Part shown: in pieces, positions 6,670 through 14,658 of the stretch | Layout: the number at the start of each line of letters is the position of its first letter | How positions within the stretch are numbered: the stretch's first letter is position 1 | Source: Streptomyces formicae | GTDB lineage: Bacteria > Actinomycetota > Actinomycetes > Streptomycetales > Streptomycetaceae | Direction of reading: 5' to 3' | NCBI RefSeq assembly: GCF_002556545.1 | Contig: NZ_CP022685.1 | Span: 5,868,001-5,932,000 of the forward strand | Length of the DNA stretch: 64,000 nt | Notes under the pieces: generated by a model | What the model saw: only the letters and a program-made list of their open reading frames with translations | Database searches by the model: none | Told to the model about the DNA's origin: nothing | Program-made: the position numbers and the translations under genes

Positions 6670-7975
6670 ATGCCCCGTTCCGGTCTCGCCATGGACCTCA
6701 CCCCGCTCCGCGAGAGCCGCGACTTCCGGCTGCTGTACGCCGGATTCCTCGGCGCCCTGATCGGCACCCTCATGACGAGCGTCGCGGTCGCCGTGCAGGT
6801 CTACGACCTCACCGGATCGCCGTTGCAGATCGGCCTGGTCAGCCTGGCGCGGGCGCTCCCGCTGGTCGTCGGCGTACTGATCGGCGGTGTCCTCGCCGAC
6901 CGCCGCGACCGGCGCCTGCTGATGCTCGTCACCCGGCTCCCGCTGACGCTCGTCGCGGCGGGCCTCATGGTCAACGCCTTGCTTCCGCAGCCGCAGTTGT
7001 GGGTGATCTACCTGGCGACCGGCCTCACCGGACTCTTCGCGGGGCTCGGCGGACCGGCGATGATGGCGGCCATCCCCGCCCTCGTCGGCACCGAACGCCT
7101 CGCGGCGGCGGGCGCGTTGACGGCGGCCTCCACGCAGCTGGCCGCGCTGCTCGGGCCCGCGCTCGGCGGGGTGCTCGTCGCGGGCCCCGGGCTCGCCGCC
7201 TGTTTCGCGGTCGACGCGGCCGGGTTCCTGGTCTTCTCGGTGGCGCTCCTCTTCGTACGCCCGTTGCCCGCGCCGCAGGCGAGCGCCACCGGCAAGGGGC
7301 TGCGGCAGGCGTTCGGGGCCGTCGCGGACGGCGTCCGGTTCGTCCGGGGGCACCGGCTCATCGTCGGGCTGCTGCTCGTCGACGCGGCGGCGATGGTCTT
7401 CACGATGCCGCAGGCGCTCTACCCGGTCCTCGCCGACGAGCAGTTCGGCGGCGGCCCCGGCGTGGTCGGACTGCTCTACGCCGCGCCCGCGCTCGGCGCG
7501 CTCGTCGGCGCCGCGACCAGCGGCTGGACGGCGCGCGGGCGGACACGCGCTGATCGGGGCGGTGTTGGTCTGGGGCCTCTCGCTCGTCGGCTTCGGCCTC
7601 ACGTCGCTGCTGCCGCTGGCTCTCGTACTCCTCGCCCTGGCGGGATTCGGCGACCTGATCTCGGAGACGCTGCGCTCGGCCCTGCTCCAGCACGGCACGC
7701 CGGACGCGCTGCGGGGCCGGGTCAGCAGCCTCTGGATGGTCCAGGCCACGGTCTCGCCCGCCCTCGGCAACGCGGCCGTGGGCTTCCTCGCGGAGCTGAA
7801 CGGGGCGCGCTTCGCGGTGGTGACGGGTGGGCTGGTGTGCGTGGTGGCGACGTTGGGGGTGGCCGCGGGGTTTCCCGCCTTGCGGGCGGCGCGGCTGGGG
7901 GTTGCTCCTCCTTCGGAGGGGGCTGCTCCGTCGGAGGGGGTGGAGTCGTCCCCCGCGGAGGGGGCGGGGCGGTAG
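6670..7975 (+). pseudogene. MFS exporter (EntS-like siderophore-exporter family), frameshifted
   Basis: The N-terminal part (6670 to about 7540) encodes six to seven membrane segments typical of the MFS_3/EntS group, with LIGGVLADRRDRR as the signature loop between helices 2 and 3. At about 7540-7546 the sequence GGGCGGACACGCG holds one base too many. The protein continues in the next frame (HALIGAVLVWGLSLVG and on) to TAG at 7973-7975 with normal family features and codon bias. Corrected length is about 434 residues. Either a sequencing error or a real inactivation explains it; the uninterrupted coding quality on both sides favours a recent event or an error. The ATG at 6670 has GGAG six bases upstream. 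The iron box and divergent TetR suggest siderophore or metal-linked export. Confidence 0.8.
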
Positions 7976-8057
7976 GGAGGCGGAGCGGGTCTCGTAGAGG
8001 GCGAGTACGGCGTGGTGGCCGGTCGCCGGAACTGCTTGAGCCTGCGGGTGATCGGTG

Positions 8058-9410
8058 CTACTTGAGCATGTGGGCTGCCTCCACCTGCTGGAGGTGGATG
8101 ACGACGTCGTGCGTCTTGGCGAGCCGGATCTGCGGGGCGTCCGCGATCCCCGGGTAGGTGGCGCCGATGTTCTTGACGATGTGCGGTGCGGTGAGCCAGG
8201 CGCGGGCTGCCGCCGGGGTGTCGCGCAGGTCGACCAGGAAGTCGCGGTACCGCACGCGGTCGAGGGTGTGCTCGGCGGTACCGGGCGCGGCCGGGCCCAC
8301 GGCGAAGCGGTGGACGTCACCGTCCTGGCCGAGGGCGTTGAACGAGCCCCGGTCGAAGGTGAGGCCGACACTCAGGTAGCCGCGGCCCAACTGCTCGCGG
8401 AGGAAGTCGCCCTGTACCTGCGGATGGCTGCCGGGGGCGTAGGTCTTGAGGGCGACGTGGCTGTTGTGGGCGCCGAGCACGATCTTGTCGCCGGTCTGCC
8501 GCTGCCACCAGGTGACGTTGTCGGCCATGACGCGGTCGCGGTAGCGCATGGCGTGGGGGATGGCCTGCGGGTCGTCCCAGTCGAAGGCGTACAGCGTGGT
8601 CATCTGGTGGATCGCGGTGGCGTGCTGAAGGGCCCAGGCGTACGCGTCGGCGCCCTTGCCGGACCGCTGCTTGAGCAGGTCCACCGCCCGGCCGGTCCGC
8701 TCGGCAAGCTGCTTGCGTTCGGCCAGTGGCTTGGCCAGGTATTGGTTGACGTACGTGTCGGCGTCGGTGGTGGGCCGCAGGCCCCGGTACAGCTCGGTGA
8801 GCCGCGAGGTGAGTTCGGGGCGGGCCTCGGCGGCGTAGGCACTCACCTTGTCGTACAGCTCGGCACCGGCGAATCCGTTGTCGTCGCCGACGAAGCGGAT
8901 CGGGTCCTCGGGGTGCTTGACGTTGTACGCGCGCATCCACTGGAGCAGGTCGCGATACTCGGCCGTGTTCCAGAACCGGTAGGCGCCCTGGAACTCCTCG
9001 TCCATGAGCTGCTTCAAGTCGCCCTCGCCGCGCGTGAGGTAGGCGTCGAGCCGCAGTCCGGTGCTCCAGGGGGCTTCGAGGGCGAAGGCTCTGAAGCCCT
9101 TCTCCTTGACCAGGTACCGCAGGACCCGGTGCTTGACGGTGAAGAACTCGTGCGAGCTGTGGGTGGCCTCGCCCAGGCCCACCACCCGGGCGTCGCCGAC
9201 CATTCTGCCGAACGGGCGGAGGTCGGCCAGGTTGCCGCGGGGCTCGGTGGTGCGCAGCGGGTGGGCCACCCGGCCGAGGGCCGCCTCGGGAGAGCGGAAC
9301 GCGGTGGCCGCGGTCTCTCCCGGGGCGGCGGCGTACGCGGCCGGGGCGACGGCCAGCGTGGCACAGAGCGGAACGAGGAGGACGGCGAGCAGGGCCTTGT
9401 GCGTGTTCAT
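8058..9410 (-). CDS. Secreted erythromycin esterase-like protein
   Basis: A 450-residue protein with an N-terminal signal peptide (MNTHKALLAVLLVPLC, cleavage near AYAA). The body carries blocks of the erythromycin esterase (EreA/B, PF05139) family: GLGEATHSSHEFF with the key Glu and His residues, ALEAPWSTG, and VLGAHNSHVA near residue 300. Secretion distinguishes it from classic cytoplasmic macrolide esterases. In Streptomyces such secreted members are common and their natural substrates are mostly unknown. The ATG at 9410 gives a good signal peptide; the frame could start six codons earlier. It is convergent with the MFS gene, and a macrolide-resistance role is not implied. Confidence 0.85.
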   Translation of the reverse strand: MNTHKALLAVLLVPLCATLAVAPAAYAAAPGETAATAFRSPEAALGRVAHPLRTTEPRGNLADLRPFGRMVGDARVVGLGEATHSSHEFFTVKHRVLRYLVKEKGFRAFALEAPWSTGLRLDAYLTRGEGDLKQLMDEEFQGAYRFWNTAEYRDLLQWMRAYNVKHPEDPIRFVGDDNGFAGAELYDKVSAYAAEARPELTSRLTELYRGLRPTTDADTYVNQYLAKPLAERKQLAERTGRAVDLLKQRSGKGADAYAWALQHATAIHQMTTLYAFDWDDPQAIPHAMRYRDRVMADNVTWWQRQTGDKIVLGAHNSHVALKTYAPGSHPQVQGDFLREQLGRGYLSVGLTFDRGSFNALGQDGDVHRFAVGPAAPGTAEHTLDRVRYRDFLVDLRDTPAAARAWLTAPHIVKNIGATYPGIADAPQIRLAKTHDVVIHLQQVEAAHMLK

Positions 9411-9550
9411 GGGCCTTACTCTCGCCACACGGGACGCACCGGACCATCCACTGAGCCCCCCGATCGGTCCGGGAGTTAGCTACACCTGTCGGTGGGGGAC
9501 GGGCCGACCTTGCGGGGCTTGCGCTCGCTCACGACGACGACCAGTCCAGC

Positions 9551-9748
9551 TCAGGTGTCGCGGGCGTGGCCTTGGGGGTTGATCGCGGATATGAGGGCGC
9601 GGAGTTGGCGTGGGCCCGTGGTGAGGACGGCTTCGGGGTCGTCGTCGCTTTCGTGGATGTGGATCGTTCCGGTGGGGGTGCTGGCGACGTAGACGCAGTT
9701 GGCGGCCTCGGCGCTGAACGTCGACTTTTGCCAGTGCAGCTCGGGCAT
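9551..9748 (-). CDS. DUF397 domain protein
   Basis: A 65-residue protein beginning MPELHWQKSTFSAEAANCV, the hallmark of DUF397 (W-x-K-S-S/T-x-S...NCVEV). These small proteins nearly always follow a WhiJ-like XRE regulator and modulate it in developmental and antibiotic control. Here the gene starts eight bases after the XRE stop on the same strand, so the two form an operon. The ATG at 9748 is the natural start. Confidence 0.93.
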   Translation of the reverse strand: MPELHWQKSTFSAEAANCVYVASTPTGTIHIHESDDDPEAVLTTGPRQLRALISAINPQGHARDT

Positions 9749-9756
9749 GGGGGTCC

Positions 9757-10608
9757 TCAGGTGTCGCGGGCGATGTGCTGGATGAGGGTGCGTGACTTGC
9801 TCTCGGAGAGGGCGCGGGCGTCCATGCGCTCCAGCACGGAGCGGTAGCGTTCCAACTGTGCTGCCGCGTCCAGGAATTCGCACCCGTGGTCAGTGTCCAG
9901 GACGACGGTGTCCAGTTGGGGGACTGGCCCCAGCGCGTAGGTGATCGGCTGGCCCGAGGCAGGGAATCCGGCTTCGCCGAAGGGGATCACCCGCAGGTCG
10001 ATGGTGTCGTGCTCACTCACCTCCAGCAGGTACTCGAGCTGCTCGCGGGCGACATCCGCTCCTCCGAAGCCCATACGGAGCGCGGCCTCGTGGACGATGG
10101 CTCGATACGGCGTCGGCGTGCCCTCGAAGAGAACAGCCTGACGCTTCACCCGGTACGAGACGCGGTGCTCGATCTCGTACGGGCGAAGGGGCGGAACCGA
10201 TTCGCGCATGGTGGCGCGGGCGTGGCCGGTGGTCTGCAGCAGTCCTGGCACATGGATGGTGACTGCCACACGCAGTTGTTCCGCGTGATGCTCCAGTTCG
10301 GCCAGGTCGAGCAGTCCGGACGGGAGAGTGTCGCGGTACTCCTCCCACCAGCCGCGCTTGCGTCCGCCGGTCATGTCGGCAAGGGCGTCGACGTACTGGT
10401 CGTCGGCGCAGGTGTAGTTGTGGGCGAGCGCGCGGACGCGGTCGGCGCTCACCGCGTAGCGTCCGGCCTCGATGTTGCTGATGCGGGCCTGCGGACCACC
10501 GAGGAGATTAGCGGCCGCGGTCGAGGTGAGACCGGCACGCTCACGGAGCTTGCGCAGCTCAGCGCCCAGACGCTGCTGGCGCAGGGGCACGTTGGTGCTG
10601 GACGGCAT
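9757..10608 (-). CDS. WhiJ-like XRE regulator (HTH plus DUF5753)
   Basis: A 283-residue protein. Residues about 10-65 form an XRE helix-turn-helix (LRKLRERAGLTSTAAANLLG... ISNIEAGR). The rest is the DUF5753 sensory domain, with the typical GWWEEYRD and PGLLQT(T)GHARA blocks. With DUF397 downstream and a divergent HATPase gene upstream it forms the three-gene set typical of Streptomyces whiJ and abaA-like loci. In S. coelicolor such sets repress development until relieved by the small partner. A 16-bp palindrome in the divergent region is a candidate binding site. Confidence 0.92.
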   Translation of the reverse strand: MPSSTNVPLRQQRLGAELRKLRERAGLTSTAAANLLGGPQARISNIEAGRYAVSADRVRALAHNYTCADDQYVDALADMTGGRKRGWWEEYRDTLPSGLLDLAELEHHAEQLRVAVTIHVPGLLQTTGHARATMRESVPPLRPYEIEHRVSYRVKRQAVLFEGTPTPYRAIVHEAALRMGFGGADVAREQLEYLLEVSEHDTIDLRVIPFGEAGFPASGQPITYALGPVPQLDTVVLDTDHGCEFLDAAAQLERYRSVLERMDARALSESKSRTLIQHIARDT

Positions 10609-10682
10609 CGGCGTTCACTTTCCTTGCTGCATACCGGAGTTGTCACCCACACGAGTGGGAATGGAAGGTCTTCGCCTCTTCG

Positions 10683-10698
10683 ATGTAAGACCTTACAT
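10683..10698. promoter_or_regulatory. Palindromic candidate operator of the XRE regulator
   Basis: ATGTAAG-AC-CTTACAT is a perfect 7-bp inverted repeat with two central bases in the 226-bp divergent region between the XRE and ATPase genes. A second small repeat, CCCAC-ACGA-GTGGG, lies at 10646-10659. Their position fits control of both directions by the XRE protein. Confidence 0.55.
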
Positions 10699-10834
10699 TT
10701 TCACCGCTACGGTGTGTGGAGTACGCCGCTCAACTGGCCCCGCCCCTAAGCCGGAAGCGCACCGCAGCCCGCGACACTGCCACCGCCCGGCGCAGCCGAA
10801 GAGCACCCAAGTCCCGCCACCGCAGGAGGCATTC

Positions 10835-11338
10835 ATGGTCACCGTATCCCCGCCGAGGCCCACCCCGGCCCCCCTCGCCGAACCCGCCCCCTGGGCGTAC
10901 GCCCTCCAGCTCCCGCACGACGCCCGCGCCCCCCGCGTCGCCCGCAGCACGCTCCGCGTGGTCCTCGCCGCGCACGGGCTCACGGCGCTCGCCGACGCCG
11001 CCGAACTGTTGACGTCGGAGCTCGTCAGCAACGCCTATCTGCATGCCGAAGGGGACGCCACCCTGCGGCTGCGCGCGTTGGACGGAGGGCGGCGGCTGCG
11101 GGTGAGCGTGTGGGATTCGAATCCGCACATCCCGCCCCCGTTCGACCGGCGGCCCGGCAGCGCGGGGCTGTGCTCCGTGCCGGTCGAGGCGGACGGTGGG
11201 CGCGGGCTCTTCCTCGTATGCCATTACGCGGACGCGTGGGGCGGCTACTCGCTGGGCGACGACCTCTTCGGGCGCGGCGGAAAGCTGCTGTGGTGCGAGC
11301 TGGGGCGCCACGCGGCGCGGCAGGCCGCAGCCGCGTGA
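10835..11338 (+). CDS. RsbW-like ATP-binding protein (HATPase_c_2)
   Basis: A 167-residue cytoplasmic protein of the GHKL ATPase class found as anti-sigma/serine kinases and as partners of WhiJ-type regulators. The N-box appears as LLTSELVSNAYLHA and the G-box region as GGRGLFLV; WDSN is the intermediate motif. The ATG at 10835 has AGGAGG six bases upstream. It diverges from the XRE/DUF397 operon, which completes the WhiJ-type triad. Its binding partner (sigma factor, antagonist or the XRE protein) is not known. Confidence 0.88.
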   Translation: MVTVSPPRPTPAPLAEPAPWAYALQLPHDARAPRVARSTLRVVLAAHGLTALADAAELLTSELVSNAYLHAEGDATLRLRALDGGRRLRVSVWDSNPHIPPPFDRRPGSAGLCSVPVEADGGRGLFLVCHYADAWGGYSLGDDLFGRGGKLLWCELGRHAARQAAAA

Positions 11339-11357
11339 GCGCCAGGGGCGCGGTCCC

Positions 11358-11669
11358 TCAGTAAGCCGTCCCGCCCGACCTCTCCCTGCGTACCGAGAAG
11401 GCCACGAAGCCCGCCCCCAGGCCGAGGAAGACCGTGCCGCCGATCACGTACGGCGTGGTGTCGAAGCCGCCCGTCTCGGCCAGCCGGTCGCTCTCGTCCG
11501 CGGCCGTGTACGCGTCGGTCTCCTGGTGGGCCGTGGCGGTCGCCGCCGGGCGTTCGCGGGGTATCCCGTGCGTCGCGGGAGACGTCGCGTTCGCGGAGGG
11601 GATGAACCACAGGCCGCCGAGCAGGGCTCCTGCGGCAGTGGCTGTCAGCAACGATCGGCGTGCGGACAC
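11358..11669 (-). CDS. Small LAETG-type sortase-anchored surface protein
   Basis: A 103-residue protein with a signal peptide (residues 1-29, ending near SANA), a short Thr/Ala/Glu-rich linker, an LAETG motif at 63-67, a hydrophobic helix at about 75-92 and a basic tail RRER. This is the classic cell-wall sorting architecture; LAxTG is the motif used by class E sortases of high-GC actinobacteria. The exposed part is only about 30-35 residues, so it is likely a small wall-linked peptide or a marker rather than an enzyme. No sortase gene is nearby. Confidence 0.82.
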   Translation of the reverse strand: MSARRSLLTATAAGALLGGLWFIPSANATSPATHGIPRERPAATATAHQETDAYTAADESDRLAETGGFDTTPYVIGGTVFLGLGAGFVAFSVRRERSGGTAY

Positions 11670-11766
11670 GGAATCGGATCCCCCTTGTGGCGCTGGCGAA
11701 TTGGCCGTGTGGGGCGATGGTAGTGAAAGCCGCGGGTCGCGGGAAAGTCGCGGGGGACGCGGGCCT

Positions 11767-11772
11767 TACGCT
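11767..11772 (+). promoter_or_regulatory. Putative leaderless -10 hexamer
   Basis: TACGCT lies seven bases before the ATG at 11780. The same hexamer and spacing occur at hutH and the aminotransferase gene. Confidence 0.5.
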
Positions 11773-11779
11773 CCGTCGT

Positions 11780-12112
11780 ATGAGCACAGATGACACATCA
11801 CGGTTTGTACGACTGAGAGTCGAAATGGTCGTCGAGGTGGGCGACGCGGAGAAGCTGACCGGCGCCGCGCTCGCCCGCATCGCCGAGGACGCCCAGATGC
11901 CCGCCGAGGAGCGCACGCACGCCGAGGCCGCCGTCAAGGAGGACGGCGCGGAGGCACTCGCCTACCTCGTGGACCCGTTCGACCTGGTCAGCCAGGTCCC
12001 CGGGGTCGAGCTCACCCAGGCGTCGTGGAGCAGCGAGACGGTCGACTACGACCCCGATTCGCCGGACTGGGACCCGGACGAGGATGATGGCGACGAGGAC
12101 GACGACGCGTAG
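11780..12112 (+). CDS. Conserved hypothetical acidic protein
   Basis: A 110-residue soluble protein of no family I can name. It opens MSTDDTSRFVRLRVEMVVEV, reads like a small alpha/beta domain to about residue 85, and ends in a run of Asp and Glu (DPDEDDGDEDDDA). There is no signal peptide or membrane segment. Codon bias is normal for the neighbourhood, so it is a real gene. It stands alone, diverging from the LAETG gene across 110 bp. The acidic tail could bind cations or basic proteins, but that is only a guess. No Shine-Dalgarno is present and a -10 hexamer supports leaderless translation. Confidence 0.8.
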   Translation: MSTDDTSRFVRLRVEMVVEVGDAEKLTGAALARIAEDAQMPAEERTHAEAAVKEDGAEALAYLVDPFDLVSQVPGVELTQASWSSETVDYDPDSPDWDPDEDDGDEDDDA

Positions 12113-12400
12113 CGACCCCGGGCACCGGAAACAAGCGGAATCAGGGGCCCTGGACGGCAACCGTCGTCCGGGGTTCCGTCGTCTCAGGACGCGCGGTGGG
12201 TGCGCGGTGGGTGCACACCGGGTGCCCTTCACGTCCCGCACAGTGAGGACCGACCGATATTCCAGCACCGCGGACGTGGTGTTCCCCACATTCTCCGCGG
12301 TAGTGGAACGGGACGAACCGGGCAGGACGTTATGCAGGCGGGATTACGGGGGACTCTCGGGGTTGGATTTGGGGATTCGGCAACTATGGAGATGCGTGTG
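12113..12400. other. Intergenic region upstream of the L,D-transpeptidase
   Basis: These 288 bases hold no convincing gene. An 11-bp tandem repeat (GCGCGGTGGGT at 12191 and 12202) is present. GGAAC at 12305-12309 followed 18 bases later by CGTT is loosely like an envelope-stress ECF promoter, a weak suggestion only. GGAG at 12388-12391 is the ribosome binding site for the next gene. Confidence 0.4.
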
Positions 12401-13657
12401 ATGACGGACAGTAGGCGTCGCGGACCTGGGCGCAAGGGCCTCGCGGCCGTGTCGGCCCTGGTGGGCGGCGTCCTTGTGCTCTCGGCCTGTAGCAGCGACG
12501 ACGGCGACAAGGCGTCGGGCGGCAAGGAGTCGCAGAACCAGGTCGACGAGGCGGCTGCCAAGAAGACCTCGGCGGCCCAGATCAAGATCGCGCCGAAGAA
12601 CGGCTCCGACAACGCAAGCATCAACAGCGCGGCCAAGGTCACCGTCAGCGAGGGCACCCTCACGGACGTGACCATGACGAACGACGCGGGCAAGGCGGTC
12701 GCCGGGCAGATATCTGCCGACAAGAAGAGCTGGAAGCCCTCCGGCCAGCTCGAGCGCGCCATGAAGTACAAGATCGCGGCCACCGCCAAGGACTCCGAGG
12801 GCCGCAAGGCGCACGAGAACTCGTCGTTCACGACCGTCTCGAAGGCCAACAGCTTCATCGGGAACTTCACGCCCGAGGACGGCTCCACCGTCGGCGTCGG
12901 CATGCCCGTGTCGATCAACTTCGACAAGGCGATCAGCAACAAGAAGGACGTCCAGTCCGCGATCAAGGTCTCGTCCAGCAGCGGCCAGGAAGTCGTCGGC
13001 CACTGGTTCGGCGCGAACCGCCTGGACTTCCGGCCCGAGGACTACTGGAAGGGCAACTCCACCGTCACGCTGAAGATGAGCCTGGACGGCGTCGAGGGCG
13101 CCGACGGCGTCTACGGCGTGCAGGAGAAGACCGTCCAGTTCAAGATCGGCCGCAATCAGGTCTCCATCGTCGACGCCAAGACCAAGACGATGAAGGTCAC
13201 GCGGGACGGCAAGGTCGTGAAGTCCATTCCGATCTCCGCGGGCTCGCCCGAGAACAAGACGTACAACGGCAAGATGGTCATCTCCGAGATGTTCAAGGAG
13301 ACCCGGATGGACGGCGCCACCGTCGGCTTCAAGGACGGTGACGGCAAGGGCGAGTACGACATCAAGGACGTGCCGCACGCCATGCGCCTCTCCAACTCGG
13401 GCACCTTCATCCACGGCAACTACTGGGGCGCGCCCTCGATCTTCGGCGGCGCCAACACCAGCCACGGCTGCATCGGCCTGCAGGACGCCAAGGGCGCCAA
13501 CGACAAGAGCACGCCGGGTTCGTGGTTCTACCAGAACTCCATCACCGGTGACGTCGTGGACGTCCGCAACACCGGGGACAAGACCATCGCCCCGGACAAC
13601 GGCCTCAACGGCTGGAACATGGACTGGGCGCAGTGGAAGGCCGGCTCCGCCGTCTGA
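12401..13657 (+). CDS. L,D-transpeptidase lipoprotein (Ig-like plus YkuD)
   Basis: A 418-residue exported lipoprotein that makes or edits 3-3 cross-links in peptidoglycan. The N-terminus is a lipoprotein signal with lipobox LSAC (Cys about residue 30). Two Ig-like domains follow (about 55-250, with FTPEDGSTVGVGMPV opening the second). The catalytic YkuD domain contains HGNYW and the active-site motif S354-H355-G356-C357. Order and length match mycobacterial LdtMt2-type enzymes. The ATG at 12401 has GGAG at a good distance; two earlier in-frame starts are possible. A strong hairpin follows the gene. Confidence 0.95.
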   Translation: MTDSRRRGPGRKGLAAVSALVGGVLVLSACSSDDGDKASGGKESQNQVDEAAAKKTSAAQIKIAPKNGSDNASINSAAKVTVSEGTLTDVTMTNDAGKAVAGQISADKKSWKPSGQLERAMKYKIAATAKDSEGRKAHENSSFTTVSKANSFIGNFTPEDGSTVGVGMPVSINFDKAISNKKDVQSAIKVSSSSGQEVVGHWFGANRLDFRPEDYWKGNSTVTLKMSLDGVEGADGVYGVQEKTVQFKIGRNQVSIVDAKTKTMKVTRDGKVVKSIPISAGSPENKTYNGKMVISEMFKETRMDGATVGFKDGDGKGEYDIKDVPHAMRLSNSGTFIHGNYWGAPSIFGGANTSHGCIGLQDAKGANDKSTPGSWFYQNSITGDVVDVRNTGDKTIAPDNGLNGWNMDWAQWKAGSAV

Positions 13658-13668
13658 TCCCACTCTCC

Positions 13669-13714
13669 TTTCGTACGACCTCTTTCGTGCGACCTCGTGC
13701 GACTTTCGTACGAC
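13669..13714. repeat. Short direct repeats around TTTCGTACGACC
   Basis: Between the transpeptidase stop and its terminator, TTTCGTACGAC and close variants (TTTCGTGCGAC, CTCGTGCGAC) occur four times in about 46 bases. The core TCGTACGA is self-complementary. The function is unknown; it may be a protein-binding array or slippage product. Confidence 0.6.
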
Positions 13715-13752
13715 GCGGTGGCCCGCATCCCCTCGGGGGTGCGGGCCACCGC
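13715..13752 (+). terminator. Strong hairpin terminator after the L,D-transpeptidase
   Basis: A 17-bp GC-rich stem (left arm GCGGTGGCCCGCATCCC, one G-T pair) closes over a short loop. There is no long T run, as usual for Streptomyces terminators. Confidence 0.85.
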
Positions 13753-13804
13753 CGTTCTCATACGGCTCTCAAGCGCGCCTTATCCGTTCATCACCGGGCG
13801 TACC

Positions 13805-13810
13805 TACCGT
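13805..13810 (+). promoter_or_regulatory. Putative leaderless -10 hexamer (ABC ATPase gene)
   Basis: TACCGT ends seven bases before the ATG at 13818, with no Shine-Dalgarno sequence. Confidence 0.45.
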
Positions 13811-13817
13811 CGCGACC

Positions 13818-14537
13818 ATGTACGAGCTCAGAGGCGTCACCAAGCGGTACTGGTGCGGCGCGGGCCCTGTGGACGCGCTCGCCGGTGTCGACCTGGTCGT
13901 CGGCGACGGCCACCGGCTCGTCGTGCAGGGTCCGGCGGGCAGCGGCAAGTCCACGCTCCTGCGGCTCCTCGGCGGACGCGGCAGGCCCACCTCCGGCAGC
14001 GTCGAGCTCGACGGCACCGATCTGGCCGCGCTTCCCGAGGCGCGGCTCGCGGCGGTCCGTGCCGAGTCGATCGGCTACGTCTGCGAGGACCGCGACCTGA
14101 GCCCGGCGCTGAGCGTCCTGGAGAACGTCGGGACGGCGCTCGCGCCGTTGGGATTCGGTGGCGCCGCCCGCCGCGAACGGGCCGCCGACGCGCTGGAGTC
14201 GGTGGGTCTCGGCGCGTTCGCCACCCGGCTGCCCCGCGAGCTCCGCGACGGTGGCATGCGGCGCCTGGCCATCGCCCGCGCCCTGGTCAAACGCCCCAAG
14301 GTGCTGCTCGCCGACGAGCCGACCGGTGATCTCGAAGGGGCCGTGCGCGACGAGATCATGGAATTGCTCGAAGAGGTGTGGAAAGAGCGCGGCCTGACCT
14401 TTGTGATGGTCACGCACGACAGCGCCCTCGTACGCGACGCGCCGCGGCTCGCCGTGATCAGGGGTGGTCGCGTTTCGGTCGCGGAAAACGCGGAGAGGCG
14501 AGAGCGCATTGGCTCGATCCGGGCCAACCTCCGTTAA
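13818..14537 (+). CDS. Orphan ABC-type ATPase with degenerate motifs
   Basis: A 239-residue protein close in layout to LolD/MacB ATPases. Walker A (GPAGSGKST, 38-46), Walker B (VLLADEP, 162-168) and the H-loop His200 are intact, so nucleotide binding is likely. Two contact motifs have drifted. The Q-loop reads YVCEDRD with Glu90 where Gln is expected, and the signature is LRDGGM instead of LSGGQ. No permease gene is adjacent on either side; the gene sits between terminator-like hairpins as a single transcription unit. It may have a non-transport role or pair with a distant permease. Confidence 0.88.
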   Translation: MYELRGVTKRYWCGAGPVDALAGVDLVVGDGHRLVVQGPAGSGKSTLLRLLGGRGRPTSGSVELDGTDLAALPEARLAAVRAESIGYVCEDRDLSPALSVLENVGTALAPLGFGGAARRERAADALESVGLGAFATRLPRELRDGGMRRLAIARALVKRPKVLLADEPTGDLEGAVRDEIMELLEEVWKERGLTFVMVTHDSALVRDAPRLAVIRGGRVSVAENAERRERIGSIRANLR

Positions 14538-14598
14538 GGCGCTATGAATTCCTTCGCGTATCAACTCCCCACATCTGTCTCACTATTGAGCAGATGTT

Positions 14599-14631
14599 CG
14601 CCCCTCGGCATACTGCGACATCCGAGGGGCG
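14599..14631. terminator. Hairpin between the ABC ATPase and subtilase genes
   Basis: CGCCCCTCGG pairs perfectly with CCGAGGGGCG around a 13-base loop. It is 61 bases after the ATPase stop and 27 bases before the subtilase start, so it may end the first gene or act on the leader of the second. Confidence 0.6.
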
Positions 14632-14658
14632 GCAGCCCCTTAACCTCCAGGGGGAGAC

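Noticed and set aside
8058..9410. Macrolide resistance gene
   Set aside because: The protein fits the erythromycin esterase family but is secreted and isolated from any macrolide or resistance genes, so resistance is not supported.
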